NCBI RefSeq assembly: GCF_039614845.1
Contig: NZ_JBDIML010000006.1
Span: 124,001-188,000 of the forward strand
Length of the DNA stretch: 64,000 bases
Direction: 5' to 3'
DNA from: Ornithinibacillus xuwenensis
Lineage (GTDB): Bacteria; Bacillota; Bacilli; Bacillales; Amphibacillaceae
This document shows, in pieces, positions 43,298 to 52,110 of this stretch (its first letter is position 1; each line of letters opens with the position of its first letter). The position numbers and the translations under genes were made by a program. The notes below the pieces were generated by a model that saw only the letters and a program-made list of their open reading frames with translations, was not told the origin of the DNA and searched no databases.

Positions 43298-44149
43298 CTA
43301 TTTGTAGTGAAAGAATCCTTCGCCAGTTTTTCTGCCAAGTTTTCCGCTCCTAACATACTTTCTTAGTAACGGACAGGGTCTATATTTGTCATCCCCTAGT
43401 TCTTCATGTAATGTCTCCATAATAGCAAGACAAGTATCAAGTCCAATAAAATCTGCTAAAGAAATTGGCCCCATTGGATGATTAGCCCCAAGTTTCATGA
43501 TTGTATCTACTGATTTAAAATCTGCCACACCCTCATGTACAGCAAAAACGGCTTCATTGATCATCGGTATTAATATTCTATTAAGAACAAAGCCGGGAGA
43601 ATCGTTTACATAAAATGGCGATTTCTCTAATTTTTTTCCTAATTCAAAAACAAAATTCGAAACCTGTTCGGAAGTATGTACACCTTTTACTACTTCTATT
43701 AAATCCATTACTGGAACAGGATTAAAGAAATGCATCCCAATAAATCTTTCGGGATTTATCACATACGTACTTAATTCCGTTATGGAAAAAGAGGAAGTAT
43801 TCGAAGCAATAATCGCATCTTCTTTTACTAGATTCCCTAAATCAGAAAGTAATTTGAACTTTTTAGTAGCATTTTCAGAAATAGCCTCGATAATAAAATC
43901 CATCTCTGATGCAACTTGTAGATCAATGCTCGAATTTAAATTTACTAACAACTGTTCCATTTCATTTGTAGTCAATCGCTCTTTTAATACAAGCTTATTT
44001 AAATTCTCCTGAATATGTTCAGTTGCACGATGAATATTCTCTTGTTTATGATCTGTTAAGGTAACGTTAAAACCTTGTTGTAAAAAGACTTGTGCGATAC
44101 CAGTACCCATTTGTCCGGCACCAATAATCATTAGTTTAATATCTTGCAT
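43298..44149 (-). CDS. 3-hydroxybutyryl-CoA dehydrogenase
   Basis: 283 residues, complete family member: NAD motif IIGAGQMGTGIAQ, IIEAISENA, catalytic His140 in GMHFFNPVPVMDLIEVV, NDSPGFVLNR and C-terminal GRKTGEGFFHY. It interconverts acetoacetyl-CoA and 3-hydroxybutyryl-CoA. It is the last gene of the minus-strand legionaminic operon, with GGAGGATC upstream, and no other fatty-acid or butanoate gene is near. It may supply 3-hydroxybutyryl-CoA as acyl donor for N-acylation of the flagellar sugar; that role is inference. A housekeeping role that merely ended up here cannot be ruled out. Confidence 0.88.
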   Translation of the reverse strand: MQDIKLMIIGAGQMGTGIAQVFLQQGFNVTLTDHKQENIHRATEHIQENLNKLVLKERLTTNEMEQLLVNLNSSIDLQVASEMDFIIEAISENATKKFKLLSDLGNLVKEDAIIASNTSSFSITELSTYVINPERFIGMHFFNPVPVMDLIEVVKGVHTSEQVSNFVFELGKKLEKSPFYVNDSPGFVLNRILIPMINEAVFAVHEGVADFKSVDTIMKLGANHPMGPISLADFIGLDTCLAIMETLHEELGDDKYRPCPLLRKYVRSGKLGRKTGEGFFHYK

Positions 44150-44183
44150 AGGATCCTCCAGAAGAATTTAATATAATGTACTG

Positions 44184-44852
44184 TTATCGTATTTCTTTAA
44201 GCAGCATAAAGGCTTCTGCATACTTAACACCAGCTGTTACTCCTCTATATTTAGCCAGTGCATCCATGGCATCTATACTTCGAGGGAAAGGAAATTCACC
44301 TAGCTCACTTTTATAGGTTTTCATGATTTCTACTTTCTTATTAAAATAATTTTCGATATTTACATATACATTCGGTCGGAAATTGTTATTATCAGGGTTA
44401 ATTCCAAATTCAGTCTCTGACAGGGTTTCATAAACTAGGATTTTCTTAATTGATTCGTATCGAAACCACTTGGTACATGAAATTACGGCATCAAAAACGT
44501 ATTTGTGATCTGTATGAATATCGCCACGGTATGGCAAATAAATAATAGTTGGTTTTATCTGATTGACGACTTCTCCAATCGACGCCACTAATTTCCCCAT
44601 TGGTATCTCATCTAATCTTGTAGTAGGGAAGTTTAACTTAGTGGTGGAATCAAAGTTATAATAGTTGCTAACGTTATCAATTTCGATGTCACGAGTCGTT
44701 ATTCTTTCTTTCGTAAATCCATCTTCTTCGGATATACCAGTAACGATTAGCCAGTGTATTTCGTCTTTTTCTTGTTTATGTCGTAATACAGTACCTCCAC
44801 ATCCTAGAGTTTCATCATCGGGGTGGGGAGCGATTACTAATACTTTGTTCAT
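44184..44852 (-). CDS. PIG-L family N-deacetylase in the legionaminic operon
   Basis: 222 residues with the intact motif VIAPHPDDETLGCGG (metal-binding His and Asp, catalytic Asp) and YRGDIHTDHKYVFD giving the later His ligand. Such enzymes remove N-acetyl groups from sugars. Within a nonulosonic acid operon it could free an amine of the sugar for re-acylation by the GNAT gene two positions upstream. Good GAAGGTAG ribosome site. Compare the PIG-L-like protein at 12.1 kb, which has lost the middle Asp. Confidence 0.85.
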   Translation of the reverse strand: MNKVLVIAPHPDDETLGCGGTVLRHKQEKDEIHWLIVTGISEEDGFTKERITTRDIEIDNVSNYYNFDSTTKLNFPTTRLDEIPMGKLVASIGEVVNQIKPTIIYLPYRGDIHTDHKYVFDAVISCTKWFRYESIKKILVYETLSETEFGINPDNNNFRPNVYVNIENYFNKKVEIMKTYKSELGEFPFPRSIDAMDALAKYRGVTAGVKYAEAFMLLKEIR

Positions 44853-44893
44853 CGATAACTACCTTCTTTCATCAATAGAAGCATAACATACGC

Positions 44894-46054
44894 TTATAGA
44901 TTAAGTGGATCCTCAGGCTTGTACAGATATTCGGTAAAATCTATTTCATTTAATAGACTGTATATTTTTTCTACTGAATTTCCATTTCCATAAGGAGATT
45001 CAACCTCTTTAAGCTTCTCATGAAATAACTTACTTGTAACCGTGTCAATTGCTTGGTTAATCTGTACGAGGTCCTGGTCAACAAATATTACGTTTTCAGC
45101 TGCCAATCTACCTCGTTGTCTTAATCCTACATTAATAACTCCAAGGGGAACAATCGGAGCTTCTAGTAATCCCGAGCTTGAATTACCGATTAAAAATGCT
45201 GCATTCCGCATTAAATTAATAAATAATTCTCTATCTAAATTTTTATAAAAACAAAAGTTAGGATTATTTTTGTATTCATTTATTACCTCAATAATATGAT
45301 AATTTCCACCATCTGTATTAGGATAACTTACAAATGCATTGATATTTTTCTTTTCAAGCGAAGAAAGAATTTGCTTCATATATTCTCCAGCATTCTCCTC
45401 TTCACTAAGAATTGGATGGAAGATAACCATTGCATAGTTGTTCCAAGCGTTTCTATTTAGTTTATCTAGTAATGCATCCTTTTGAATGTATTTCATCGAT
45501 TTAAACTTATCTAGAGCAGGGTTTCCAACTACAAACACTCTATTCTCATCTTCTCCAATTGCTTTAAGACGCTTTTTATGTTCAAGATGCGTAACAAAAT
45601 GGAGGGAAGATAACTTGGAACATGCATGACGAATTGGATTATCGACATTTCCATCACTAGCATGATCCCCTCCGAATAAATGGATGGTTGGAATTTTTAA
45701 GTAGCTCCCAACTAAGGCTGCCACCATAGCATCCTCTCTATCTCCTGCAAAAAGAATGACATCGGGATTGTAGCCTTCAACTGTATGAAGACAATTTTGC
45801 ATTAATAGGGAAGCGGTTTTAACCCGTGCTGAGTTACTATCGGAACTAATTAACGTTTCTATTTTTGCTAAGATTGGTATACGATCCTTTTCTATTTGCT
45901 TATAGGTCTCGCCGTATAGGGGAGAGAGATGAGCACCTGAAACAATAAGACCAATTTCCATGTCTGATGATTGATGAATCTTTTTATATAAATCACTTAA
46001 CAGATCATAATCCGAACGAATACTGGTAAATGCTACGATTCGCTTAATAGACAT
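44894..46054 (-). CDS. legG: NDP-sugar hydrolysing 2-epimerase (LegG/NeuC family)
   Basis: 386 residues. Start KRIVAFTSIRSDYDLLS, then SGAHLSPLYGET, LFAGDREDAMVAAL, HLFGGDHASDGNVDNPIRHACSKLS and GNSSSGLLEAP are characteristic of NeuC/LegG hydrolysing epimerases. It would release 2,4-diacetamido-2,4,6-trideoxymannose from the NDP-sugar, the substrate for LegI. ATG at 46054 has GGGTGA upstream; the in-frame GTG at 46063 is less likely. The gene overlaps the end of the GNAT gene by 11 bases. Confidence 0.88.
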   Translation of the reverse strand: MSIKRIVAFTSIRSDYDLLSDLYKKIHQSSDMEIGLIVSGAHLSPLYGETYKQIEKDRIPILAKIETLISSDSNSARVKTASLLMQNCLHTVEGYNPDVILFAGDREDAMVAALVGSYLKIPTIHLFGGDHASDGNVDNPIRHACSKLSSLHFVTHLEHKKRLKAIGEDENRVFVVGNPALDKFKSMKYIQKDALLDKLNRNAWNNYAMVIFHPILSEEENAGEYMKQILSSLEKKNINAFVSYPNTDGGNYHIIEVINEYKNNPNFCFYKNLDRELFINLMRNAAFLIGNSSSGLLEAPIVPLGVINVGLRQRGRLAAENVIFVDQDLVQINQAIDTVTSKLFHEKLKEVESPYGNGNSVEKIYSLLNEIDFTEYLYKPEDPLNL

Positions 46055-47015
46055 CGGAATCACCCATTTGAATATCCCATTCCCTGAAATTAGTAAAGAT
46101 ACCGTTCTTTAGTTCGTTTTGGTTAAATAGTCTACCACCAAAATATGTGACAGGAGTACTATTAAGAAATCCATTTCTTTCAAATATAGAGCGATATGGT
46201 GAGTGTATCGATACCCAAGTATTGACTGTTTGAATTCCAGCTTTTTTTGCTTGTAACAGTATAGAATGAAGAAGTGAAGTAGCATTTTCTTGAGAATTGG
46301 CATGAAATTCTACGATATCTAAATTATTTTCTCCATAATATTTCACAATACAATACGCATCAACATGATCCTTTTCATTTGAAATCACATGATTGTGATA
46401 GTCATGTAATGGGTTCGCCTGATATCTCCAGGATAAATAGTTCGCTGTTTTGTTTAGCTTTATTTTCGAATTTGTATTGGTCAAATTTGTATAGTTTAAC
46501 TTGAAATTATTGTCCTCTTGAATAGTTACGTGATGATTCTCTTCATGAAGGTGAATAAGACTTAAATCTAGCTTCATCGTCGGTATTTCGTAAATATCCT
46601 CCCACTGTAATTTCTTTATAAAGCCATAGTGGGAATTAAGATTTGGAAATCCATAAATATTTAAATAGTTTTTTTCTTCCATATGTGAATATAATGTGTT
46701 TGCCAGCTTAGTAAATAAACCACGTCCTGCGTAATCAGTGTGTGTCATCGTTGTCATCGAGATGGCAGTCTTATAGTAATTATTGTTGTATACTAATTCA
46801 CATGGAGAAGCAGAATAATTTGCAATAATCTCATCGTTCTCATTCATAGCAACACATACCAATAAATCATGATATGGGTTATCTAAATATCGCCACTTTA
46901 GAAATTCCTTTGAAATATCTCGCTTAAATGCATTTTTAAATAAGTCCATTAATTGTGGAATTCTTTCTTCAAACTCAGCCTTATTTAACTGCTTTATTGT
47001 TATTTTTTCCAACAT
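46044..47015 (-). CDS. GNAT acetyl/acyltransferase of the legionaminic operon
   Basis: 323 residues with a GNAT core in the first half: TMTHTDYAGRGLFTKLAN supplies the acyl-CoA-binding loop (about 88-105), then YGFPNLNSHYGFIKKL. The second half repeats an acyltransferase-like pattern. It sits between legI and legG. As LegH (48.1 kb) already provides the 4-N-acetylation, this may add a second acyl group, for instance after the PIG-L deacetylase has acted. The donor (acetyl or hydroxybutyryl) is unknown. Confidence 0.75.
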   Translation of the reverse strand: MLEKITIKQLNKAEFEERIPQLMDLFKNAFKRDISKEFLKWRYLDNPYHDLLVCVAMNENDEIIANYSASPCELVYNNNYYKTAISMTTMTHTDYAGRGLFTKLANTLYSHMEEKNYLNIYGFPNLNSHYGFIKKLQWEDIYEIPTMKLDLSLIHLHEENHHVTIQEDNNFKLNYTNLTNTNSKIKLNKTANYLSWRYQANPLHDYHNHVISNEKDHVDAYCIVKYYGENNLDIVEFHANSQENATSLLHSILLQAKKAGIQTVNTWVSIHSPYRSIFERNGFLNSTPVTYFGGRLFNQNELKNGIFTNFREWDIQMGDSDVY

Positions 47016-47061
47016 TCATCACCTAGTCTGTACTATCAGATTTATAATTATATTCCTATGT

Positions 47062-48060
47062 CTAAATTTCAATTAACTCGTCCTCTTGAAAATCTCTTTT
47101 TGCTACTTTTCCAATAATCTCATCCCATCGCATAGGGGATATTCCGTTACCAGGTCGTTTTATTTCAAGATTTTCTTCACTAAAAACTTGTCCGATTTTA
47201 ATAAACTGGCTTGCTACAATACTTTTTCTGGCTATCATCTTGTTCTTTACTTCTGATGCTGAAGGCTTCTTCATACCATCTCCAAGCGCAATTTCGATAT
47301 TACGAATAGCATCAATCATTTGTTTTAGTTCCATTGGTTCTAGGCTCGCCCTATGGTCAGGACCTTCAAGATTTTTATCTAATGTAAAATGTTTCTCGAT
47401 AACCGTAGCTCCCAAAGCAACAGCGGCGATAGGTACTTCGATTCCTAAAGTATGGTCAGAATAGCCAACAGGTATCTTGAATGCCTCTTTAATCGTATTC
47501 ATAGCGGTTAGATTGACATCCTCCATAGGGGTTGGATATTCTGTGTTACAATGTAATATCGTAATATCTGTTGAACCATTTTCTCTTAGAATTTCAATGG
47601 CAGCTTCAATCTCAGCGAGGGTTGCCATACCAGTTGAAAGAATAACCTGCTTTTTGGTTTGACCAATCTTCCTTAAATAAGGAAGATTATTGATTTCTCC
47701 TGAAGGAATTTTATATATCTCTATCCCAATATTATTTAGTAATTCAATGCTTTCTAAATCAAAAGGGGAGGATAGAAACAGGATACCTTTTTCATTGCTA
47801 TACTGCATTAGCTCTTGATGTTTTTCATAATCTAACTCAAGTCTTTTAATCATATTATATTGTGACTCATTTGATCCGGTAGTTTCCTTCTGGTATGCTG
47901 CTTTCGTTGCTTGCTTGGTTACGAGCTTTTCTGCTTTAAAGCTTTGAAATTTAACAGCATCAGCACCAGCATTAGAAGCTTCATCTATTAATTTCTTGGC
48001 TAGTTCGATACTTCCATTATGATTAACGCCTGCTTCAGCAATTACAAATACATTGCTCAA
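47062..48060 (-). CDS. legI: Legionaminic acid synthase (NeuB/LegI family)
   Basis: 332 residues. NeuB-type TIM barrel: FVIAEAGVNHNGSIELAKKL, GADAVKFQSFKAEKLVT, IYKIPSGEINNLPYL, LSTGMATLAEIEAAI, LHCNTEYPTP, GYSDHTLGIEVPIAAVALGA and EKHFTLD, then a C-terminal SAF (antifreeze-like) domain (ARKSIVASQFIKIGQVF). It condenses the 6-deoxy-mannosamine derivative with phosphoenolpyruvate. Start overlaps the end of legH. Together with LegB/LegC/LegH/LegG it defines legionaminic rather than sialic acid; pseudaminic acid would need PseB/PseC-type genes instead. Confidence 0.92.
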   Translation of the reverse strand: MSNVFVIAEAGVNHNGSIELAKKLIDEASNAGADAVKFQSFKAEKLVTKQATKAAYQKETTGSNESQYNMIKRLELDYEKHQELMQYSNEKGILFLSSPFDLESIELLNNIGIEIYKIPSGEINNLPYLRKIGQTKKQVILSTGMATLAEIEAAIEILRENGSTDITILHCNTEYPTPMEDVNLTAMNTIKEAFKIPVGYSDHTLGIEVPIAAVALGATVIEKHFTLDKNLEGPDHRASLEPMELKQMIDAIRNIEIALGDGMKKPSASEVKNKMIARKSIVASQFIKIGQVFSEENLEIKRPGNGISPMRWDEIIGKVAKRDFQEDELIEI

Positions 48061-48698
48061 TGACTGTCCACCACCTTACATGGATTTCCGTATGCTTTCT
48101 TATGATTTTCTATATTATTGATAACAACACTACCAGCACCTATTAAGGAGTTATGACCGATATTAATATTTTGGATAATAGTAGAATTTGTCCCGATATG
48201 AGTATGATGACCAACTTGCACAGAACCGCTTAAGGTACTTCCTGGTGCAATATGACAAAACTCACCTATAGTACAATCATGCTCTATGATAGTGCCAGTG
48301 TTAATGATAGAATTGATCCCTATGGATACATTTGTGTTAAGGATAGCTCCCTTACCAATAAAGCACCCCTCATGAAGTTCAGTGTTGCTAGAAATAATAG
48401 CACTTTTATCGATTATGGTAGGGAAACGATATCCGATCGTTTTGGCATATTCATACAATGATTTTCTGAAGGAAACATTTCCTACACTACCTATCGTAAT
48501 AAAAGCATATTGAACCCCTTGTTCAAAATAGCTCGGTAAATCTTCATCAATTCCAATAATCTCAATTCCATTAACCTTCGATCCAATCTTTTCTGGTTGA
48601 TCGAGTATACCAATTATATTAAACTCATCTGCATTTTCTAAGGTATCTATAACACTTTTACAATGACCGCCGCCGCCAATTAATAAGATATCGTTCAC
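48057..48698 (-). CDS. legH: Sugar N-acetyltransferase (LegH/NeuD/PglD family)
   Basis: 213 residues. N-terminal Rossmann-like part ILLIGGGGHCKSVID, then left-handed beta-helix hexapeptide repeats (about 95-205: EGCFIGKGAILNTNVSIG, GEFCHIAPGSTLSGSVQVG, GAGSVVINNI). The catalytic His is in the HDC segment (EHDCTIGEF). Acetylates the 4-amino group of the LegC product. Stop and start overlap its neighbours by a few bases, so it is tightly coupled. Confidence 0.88.
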   Translation of the reverse strand: MNDILLIGGGGHCKSVIDTLENADEFNIIGILDQPEKIGSKVNGIEIIGIDEDLPSYFEQGVQYAFITIGSVGNVSFRKSLYEYAKTIGYRFPTIIDKSAIISSNTELHEGCFIGKGAILNTNVSIGINSIINTGTIIEHDCTIGEFCHIAPGSTLSGSVQVGHHTHIGTNSTIIQNINIGHNSLIGAGSVVINNIENHKKAYGNPCKVVDSH

Positions 48699-49751
48699 TT
48701 ATTTAACACCTAGTTTCTCAATCATATTCTCCATTTCTTTAAACTGCCCCATGTCTAGCCAAGCGTTCTCACTAATTGGATACACTCCAATTTTTTCACC
48801 TGTTTCGATATACTGATTAATTAACTCCGTAATATGAAAGAATGTATTTGGAGGTATGTCCTCTAAACATTCTGGTTCAAGTATATACATGCCTGTATTT
48901 ACTAAATATGCATACTCAGGTTTCTCAATCATTTGCTTTACATTACTTGTCTCATTTAGTTTTATTACTCCATATGGAATGGTGTAATGTTTAAGGGATG
49001 AAACAAGCGTGATTTTATTACCGTTTTCGATATGATACTTTAACATATCAGAGTAATTGCCATCTATTAAGATATCGCAATTACTAACAAAAAAAGTTGA
49101 ATCCAGCTTATTCTTTAATAGATGCAAGCTTCCTGCAGTTCCTAGTGGCTCTTCTTCATCGATATAGCTCACGGAGTAATCCTTCTGCAAATCGTTAAAG
49201 TAAGCTTTTATCATATTTTTCTTATAGTTAACAGTCATGTGGAAATTATGACAGCCGTATTCCTTAAACCGATTTATAATTCTTTCAACGATAGGGGTAT
49301 CACCTATTGGAATTAATGGCTTTGGGATAATTTTCGTATAAGGTTCTAATCTAGTACCCTTACCACCAGCCATGATAACCACGGGGTTGTCCAGCTTTTG
49401 ATAGTGGTTAAGCTTTTCATTAAACCTCTCATTCCAAAACACAATATCCGTAACCTCATGCTCCATATTAAGGACAGGTATTGCCTCTATCATTTCTTGC
49501 TTTAAAATATCTTTAGCTTTTGGCTTATCATATTCGTATATAAACTTCGGTGACTTATTCATAATACTGCCTACATTTTCAGTAAGATCGCCCCTTTTTA
49601 GGATCCATCTTCTTATGTCACCATCCGTAATAATTCCTTGTAACTTATTTTCTTCTGTCACAAGCAGTATCTTTTTTGCGGTAATGTCTAATTTTTTTAT
49701 GGCTTCATTGATTGTTACCTCGGAACTTATAAAAAGATCCTGTAAGATCAT
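48699..49751 (-). CDS. ptmE: CBS-domain sugar-1-phosphate nucleotidyltransferase (PtmE-like)
   Basis: 350 residues: two CBS domains (about 1-115, ILLVTEENKLQGIITDGDIRRW) followed by a nucleotidyltransferase (VVIMAGGKGTRLEPYTKIIPKPL, with metal-binding Asp in FVSNCDILID). PtmE of Campylobacter, with the same domain order, makes the GDP-activated glucosamine precursor that feeds legionaminic acid. So the pathway here is probably GDP-linked, separate from UDP-GlcNAc pools. ATG 49751 has AGAGGA upstream; in-frame ATG 49769 and TTG 49772 lack one and run into legC. Confidence 0.88.
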   Translation of the reverse strand: MILQDLFISSEVTINEAIKKLDITAKKILLVTEENKLQGIITDGDIRRWILKRGDLTENVGSIMNKSPKFIYEYDKPKAKDILKQEMIEAIPVLNMEHEVTDIVFWNERFNEKLNHYQKLDNPVVIMAGGKGTRLEPYTKIIPKPLIPIGDTPIVERIINRFKEYGCHNFHMTVNYKKNMIKAYFNDLQKDYSVSYIDEEEPLGTAGSLHLLKNKLDSTFFVSNCDILIDGNYSDMLKYHIENGNKITLVSSLKHYTIPYGVIKLNETSNVKQMIEKPEYAYLVNTGMYILEPECLEDIPPNTFFHITELINQYIETGEKIGVYPISENAWLDMGQFKEMENMIEKLGVK

Positions 49752-49768
49752 AACAATTCCTCTTTTCA

Positions 49769-50929
49769 TCAAGTCTCAAGTTTCGTTAATAAATCAGTGA
49801 CTTTTCTAACATCCTGTTGCGTAAGATTTGAGCTGCAAGGAATGTTCAATATTATTTCTACGAATTTTAATGCCTTTTCTATCTTATAGGCTTGATTATT
49901 GCTATATGGTTTTTGTTGATGGATAAGTCCCCATATTGGCCGGGTTTGTACACCGTTATTTTGTAAGAAACGTAATAGGTTATCACGATTTATATTGACG
50001 AAATCGCGTTCAATTATTAGTGAGTAAAACCAATAATTAGGTCTTATCGTATTGCTGAACGCTAATAACGAAAGTCCAGCAATTGATTCGATTTGTTCTT
50101 TATAGGTAAAATAATTATTTTTTTTAACTTCTATAAACTCTTCTAACTGTTCTAGCTGTGCTACACCCAAAGCAGCCTGTAAATTTGTCATGCGGTAATT
50201 ATACCCAATTTCATGGTGAATGTAGTGAAGTTCATCGTCTTTAGCTTGTGTGGAGAGATATCTTGCTTGTTTAGCTAAAGTACGATCCTTCGCAACAAGC
50301 ATGCCACCTCCACCGGTTGTAATTATTTTATTGCCATTAAACGAGAAAACTCCAAAATCTCCAATTGTACCAGCGAATTTTCCATTGTATTCTCCTGAAA
50401 CAAAGTGAGTTCCAAGTGCCTCTGTAGCATCTTCGATTACGATTAGCTTATATTTTGAAGCCAGTTTCATCAGCTTTTCCATATTAGCCATGTTACCAAA
50501 AACATGGACAACTACGATTGCTTTAATAACCTTATTGGTTGATTTATTGACAAGACCATTATCTGTTAGTGTACATTCTTTCTCGCAAAATGCTTCTACT
50601 TTATCTACATCAATACAAAGGCTATCATCACTGTCCATAAATATTGGATTTGCACCTAGGTATTTTACTGGATTTACAGCTGCAATAAAAGTAAGTGTTG
50701 GTACAATAACTTCTGTATTAAGCGTTACTCCAGCAAGTTGTAAAGCAAGATGTAAACCGGCAGTTCCGCTCTGGCATGCTACTGCCTGTTCAACATTTAA
50801 ATATTCAGCAATTTCTTGTTCAAATCGATCGATAAAGCTACCACCAGTGGAAACCCATTCAGATTCAATTGCTTCAGTTACATATTTTAATTCATTACCT
50901 TTTAAGTTTGGAACGGATAAAGGAATCAT
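49769..50929 (-). CDS. legC: PLP-dependent sugar aminotransferase LegC
   Basis: 386 residues, DegT/DnrJ/EryC1 family. VACQSGTAGLHLALQLAGV, TLTFIAAVNPVKYLGA, VIEDATEALGTH (PLP-binding Asp), and FGVFSFNGNKIITTGGGGM with the PLP Lys. The N-terminus IPLSVPNLKGNELKYVTEAIES is typical of LegC. It transfers an amino group to the 4-keto-6-deoxy sugar from LegB. Start ATG 50929 is preferred as AAGGGTG lies 9 nt upstream; GTG 50941 overlaps that site. Confidence 0.92.
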   Translation of the reverse strand: MIPLSVPNLKGNELKYVTEAIESEWVSTGGSFIDRFEQEIAEYLNVEQAVACQSGTAGLHLALQLAGVTLNTEVIVPTLTFIAAVNPVKYLGANPIFMDSDDSLCIDVDKVEAFCEKECTLTDNGLVNKSTNKVIKAIVVVHVFGNMANMEKLMKLASKYKLIVIEDATEALGTHFVSGEYNGKFAGTIGDFGVFSFNGNKIITTGGGGMLVAKDRTLAKQARYLSTQAKDDELHYIHHEIGYNYRMTNLQAALGVAQLEQLEEFIEVKKNNYFTYKEQIESIAGLSLLAFSNTIRPNYWFYSLIIERDFVNINRDNLLRFLQNNGVQTRPIWGLIHQQKPYSNNQAYKIEKALKFVEIILNIPCSSNLTQQDVRKVTDLLTKLET

Positions 50930-50943
50930 TACGCTATTCACCC

Positions 50944-51924
50944 TTAAATGTTATAGATGTCAGTTTTGTATTTGTCTAAATTAACTCGAAGCCACTCAAT
51001 CGTCTCTGCAAGACCATCCTTTAACGTATAGGATGGCATCCAATTTGTTAATTGCTTAATCTTTTCATTAGATCCTAAGAGTCGATTAACCTCACTATTT
51101 TCTGGACGTAATCTCTCCTCTTCGGTGATAATTTTTGCATTCGGATTAATTTGGCTAATAAGTTCATTCGCCAATTCACCAATGGAAATTTCTTGTTGGG
51201 TTGCAATATTAATTTCTTCCCCAATTGTGTTTTCAGACTTCGCAATTTCTATGAATCCTTGTACGGTATCTTTTACATAATTAAAATCCCTAGTAGGTGT
51301 TAAGGAACCTAATTCGATTTCTTCTTTTCCTGATAAAAGCTGTGTAATGATAGTTGGTATTACTGCTCTTGCAGATTGTCTAGGTCCATACGTATTAAAC
51401 GGTCTCACAATGGATAATGGTGTATTAAAACTTCTATAAAAGGATTCTGCAATACGATCTGCACCTATTTTTGTTGCGGAGTATGGTGATTGTCCTTGAA
51501 ATGGATGATTTTCATCAATTGGTACATATTTCGCAGTACCATAAACTTCTGATGTAGAAGTTATTAAAAGTCTATTCGTATCCAAATCACGAGCAGCTTG
51601 TAATACATTTAATGTACCTTTTATATTGGTATCCACGTAAGAATCTGGTGAGTGATAACTGAAAGGGATAGCAATTAATGCTGCTAAATGATAGACTTCG
51701 TCAATCCCTTTCATGGCCTCTTTCACCCCATTTGGATCACGTATATCTCCCGAAAATACCTCAATTTGGTTAAGGATTTCTTTCGGTAATGTGTCTAACC
51801 ATCCCCAAGAATTAAAAGAATTATAATAAACAAATGCTTTTACATCATGACCATCTTGAACGAGTTTTTCAGTAAGGTGAGAGCCAATAAATCCGTCAGC
51901 TCCGGTAATTAGTTTTTTTGCCAT
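50944..51924 (-). CDS. legB: NAD-dependent sugar 4,6-dehydratase LegB
   Basis: 326 residues, extended SDR: LITGADGFIGSHLTEKL, DLTSTSEVYGTA-like TSTSEVYG, catalytic YSATKIGAD (Tyr-Lys), FNTYGPRQSARAVIP. LegB dehydrates the NDP-N-acetylglucosamine to the 4-keto-6-deoxy form, opening the legionaminic acid pathway. It is the first gene of the minus-strand operon and stands 46 bp from a sigma-D promoter. GGAAGGA ribosome site with long spacing. Confidence 0.92.
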   Translation of the reverse strand: MAKKLITGADGFIGSHLTEKLVQDGHDVKAFVYYNSFNSWGWLDTLPKEILNQIEVFSGDIRDPNGVKEAMKGIDEVYHLAALIAIPFSYHSPDSYVDTNIKGTLNVLQAARDLDTNRLLITSTSEVYGTAKYVPIDENHPFQGQSPYSATKIGADRIAESFYRSFNTPLSIVRPFNTYGPRQSARAVIPTIITQLLSGKEEIELGSLTPTRDFNYVKDTVQGFIEIAKSENTIGEEINIATQQEISIGELANELISQINPNAKIITEEERLRPENSEVNRLLGSNEKIKQLTNWMPSYTLKDGLAETIEWLRVNLDKYKTDIYNI

Positions 51925-51969
51925 TTCTATCTATTTCCTTCCAATTAGTATACTTGTGTAATAGTTCTA

Positions 51970-51996
51970 ATATCGGCTAATTATCGCAGTTCTTAA
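51970..51996 (-). promoter_or_regulatory. Sigma-D promoter of the legionaminic operon
   Basis: Read on the minus strand: TTAA (51996-51993), 15-nt spacer, GCCGATAT (51977-51970). The -10 is a perfect sigma-D match and the -35 differs by one base from TAAA. It faces legB. Confidence 0.82.
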
Positions 51997-52043
51997 GATT
52001 AGTGTGGATATTTTTGAGTTTTGTATCAATAAAAATTTTTCAC

Positions 52044-52070
52044 TAAAAAAGAGACTACTTTAACCGATAA
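52044..52070 (+). promoter_or_regulatory. Sigma-D promoter of the proteolytic flagellin gene
   Basis: TAAA (52044-52047), 15-nt spacer, ACCGATAA (52063-52070). Six of eight -10 bases and all four -35 bases match. It faces right into the flagellinolysin gene, back to back with the legB promoter 47 bp away. Confidence 0.82.
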
Positions 52071-52072
52071 TA

Positions 52073-52109
52073 CTGAATATAAGACTTTTACTATATTCAG
52101 GAGAAATAT
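52073..52109 (+). promoter_or_regulatory. Alternative hairpins around the flagellinolysin ribosome site
   Basis: CTGAATATA (52073-52081) pairs perfectly with TATATTCAG (52092-52100). A second, exclusive hairpin ATATT (52093-52097) / AATAT (52105-52109) would put CAGGAGA, with the Shine-Dalgarno AGGAG and a GGA, in its loop, as a CsrA site would. The transcript start expected near 52077 would truncate the first arm, so that arm may act at DNA level or not at all. Confidence 0.4.
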
Positions 52110-52110
52110 C

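Noticed and set aside
41680..51924. Capsule sialic acid or pseudaminic acid locus
   Set aside because: LegB/LegC/PtmE-type genes fit legionaminic acid, PseB/PseC types are absent, and sigma-D control with Maf nearby points to flagella rather than capsule.
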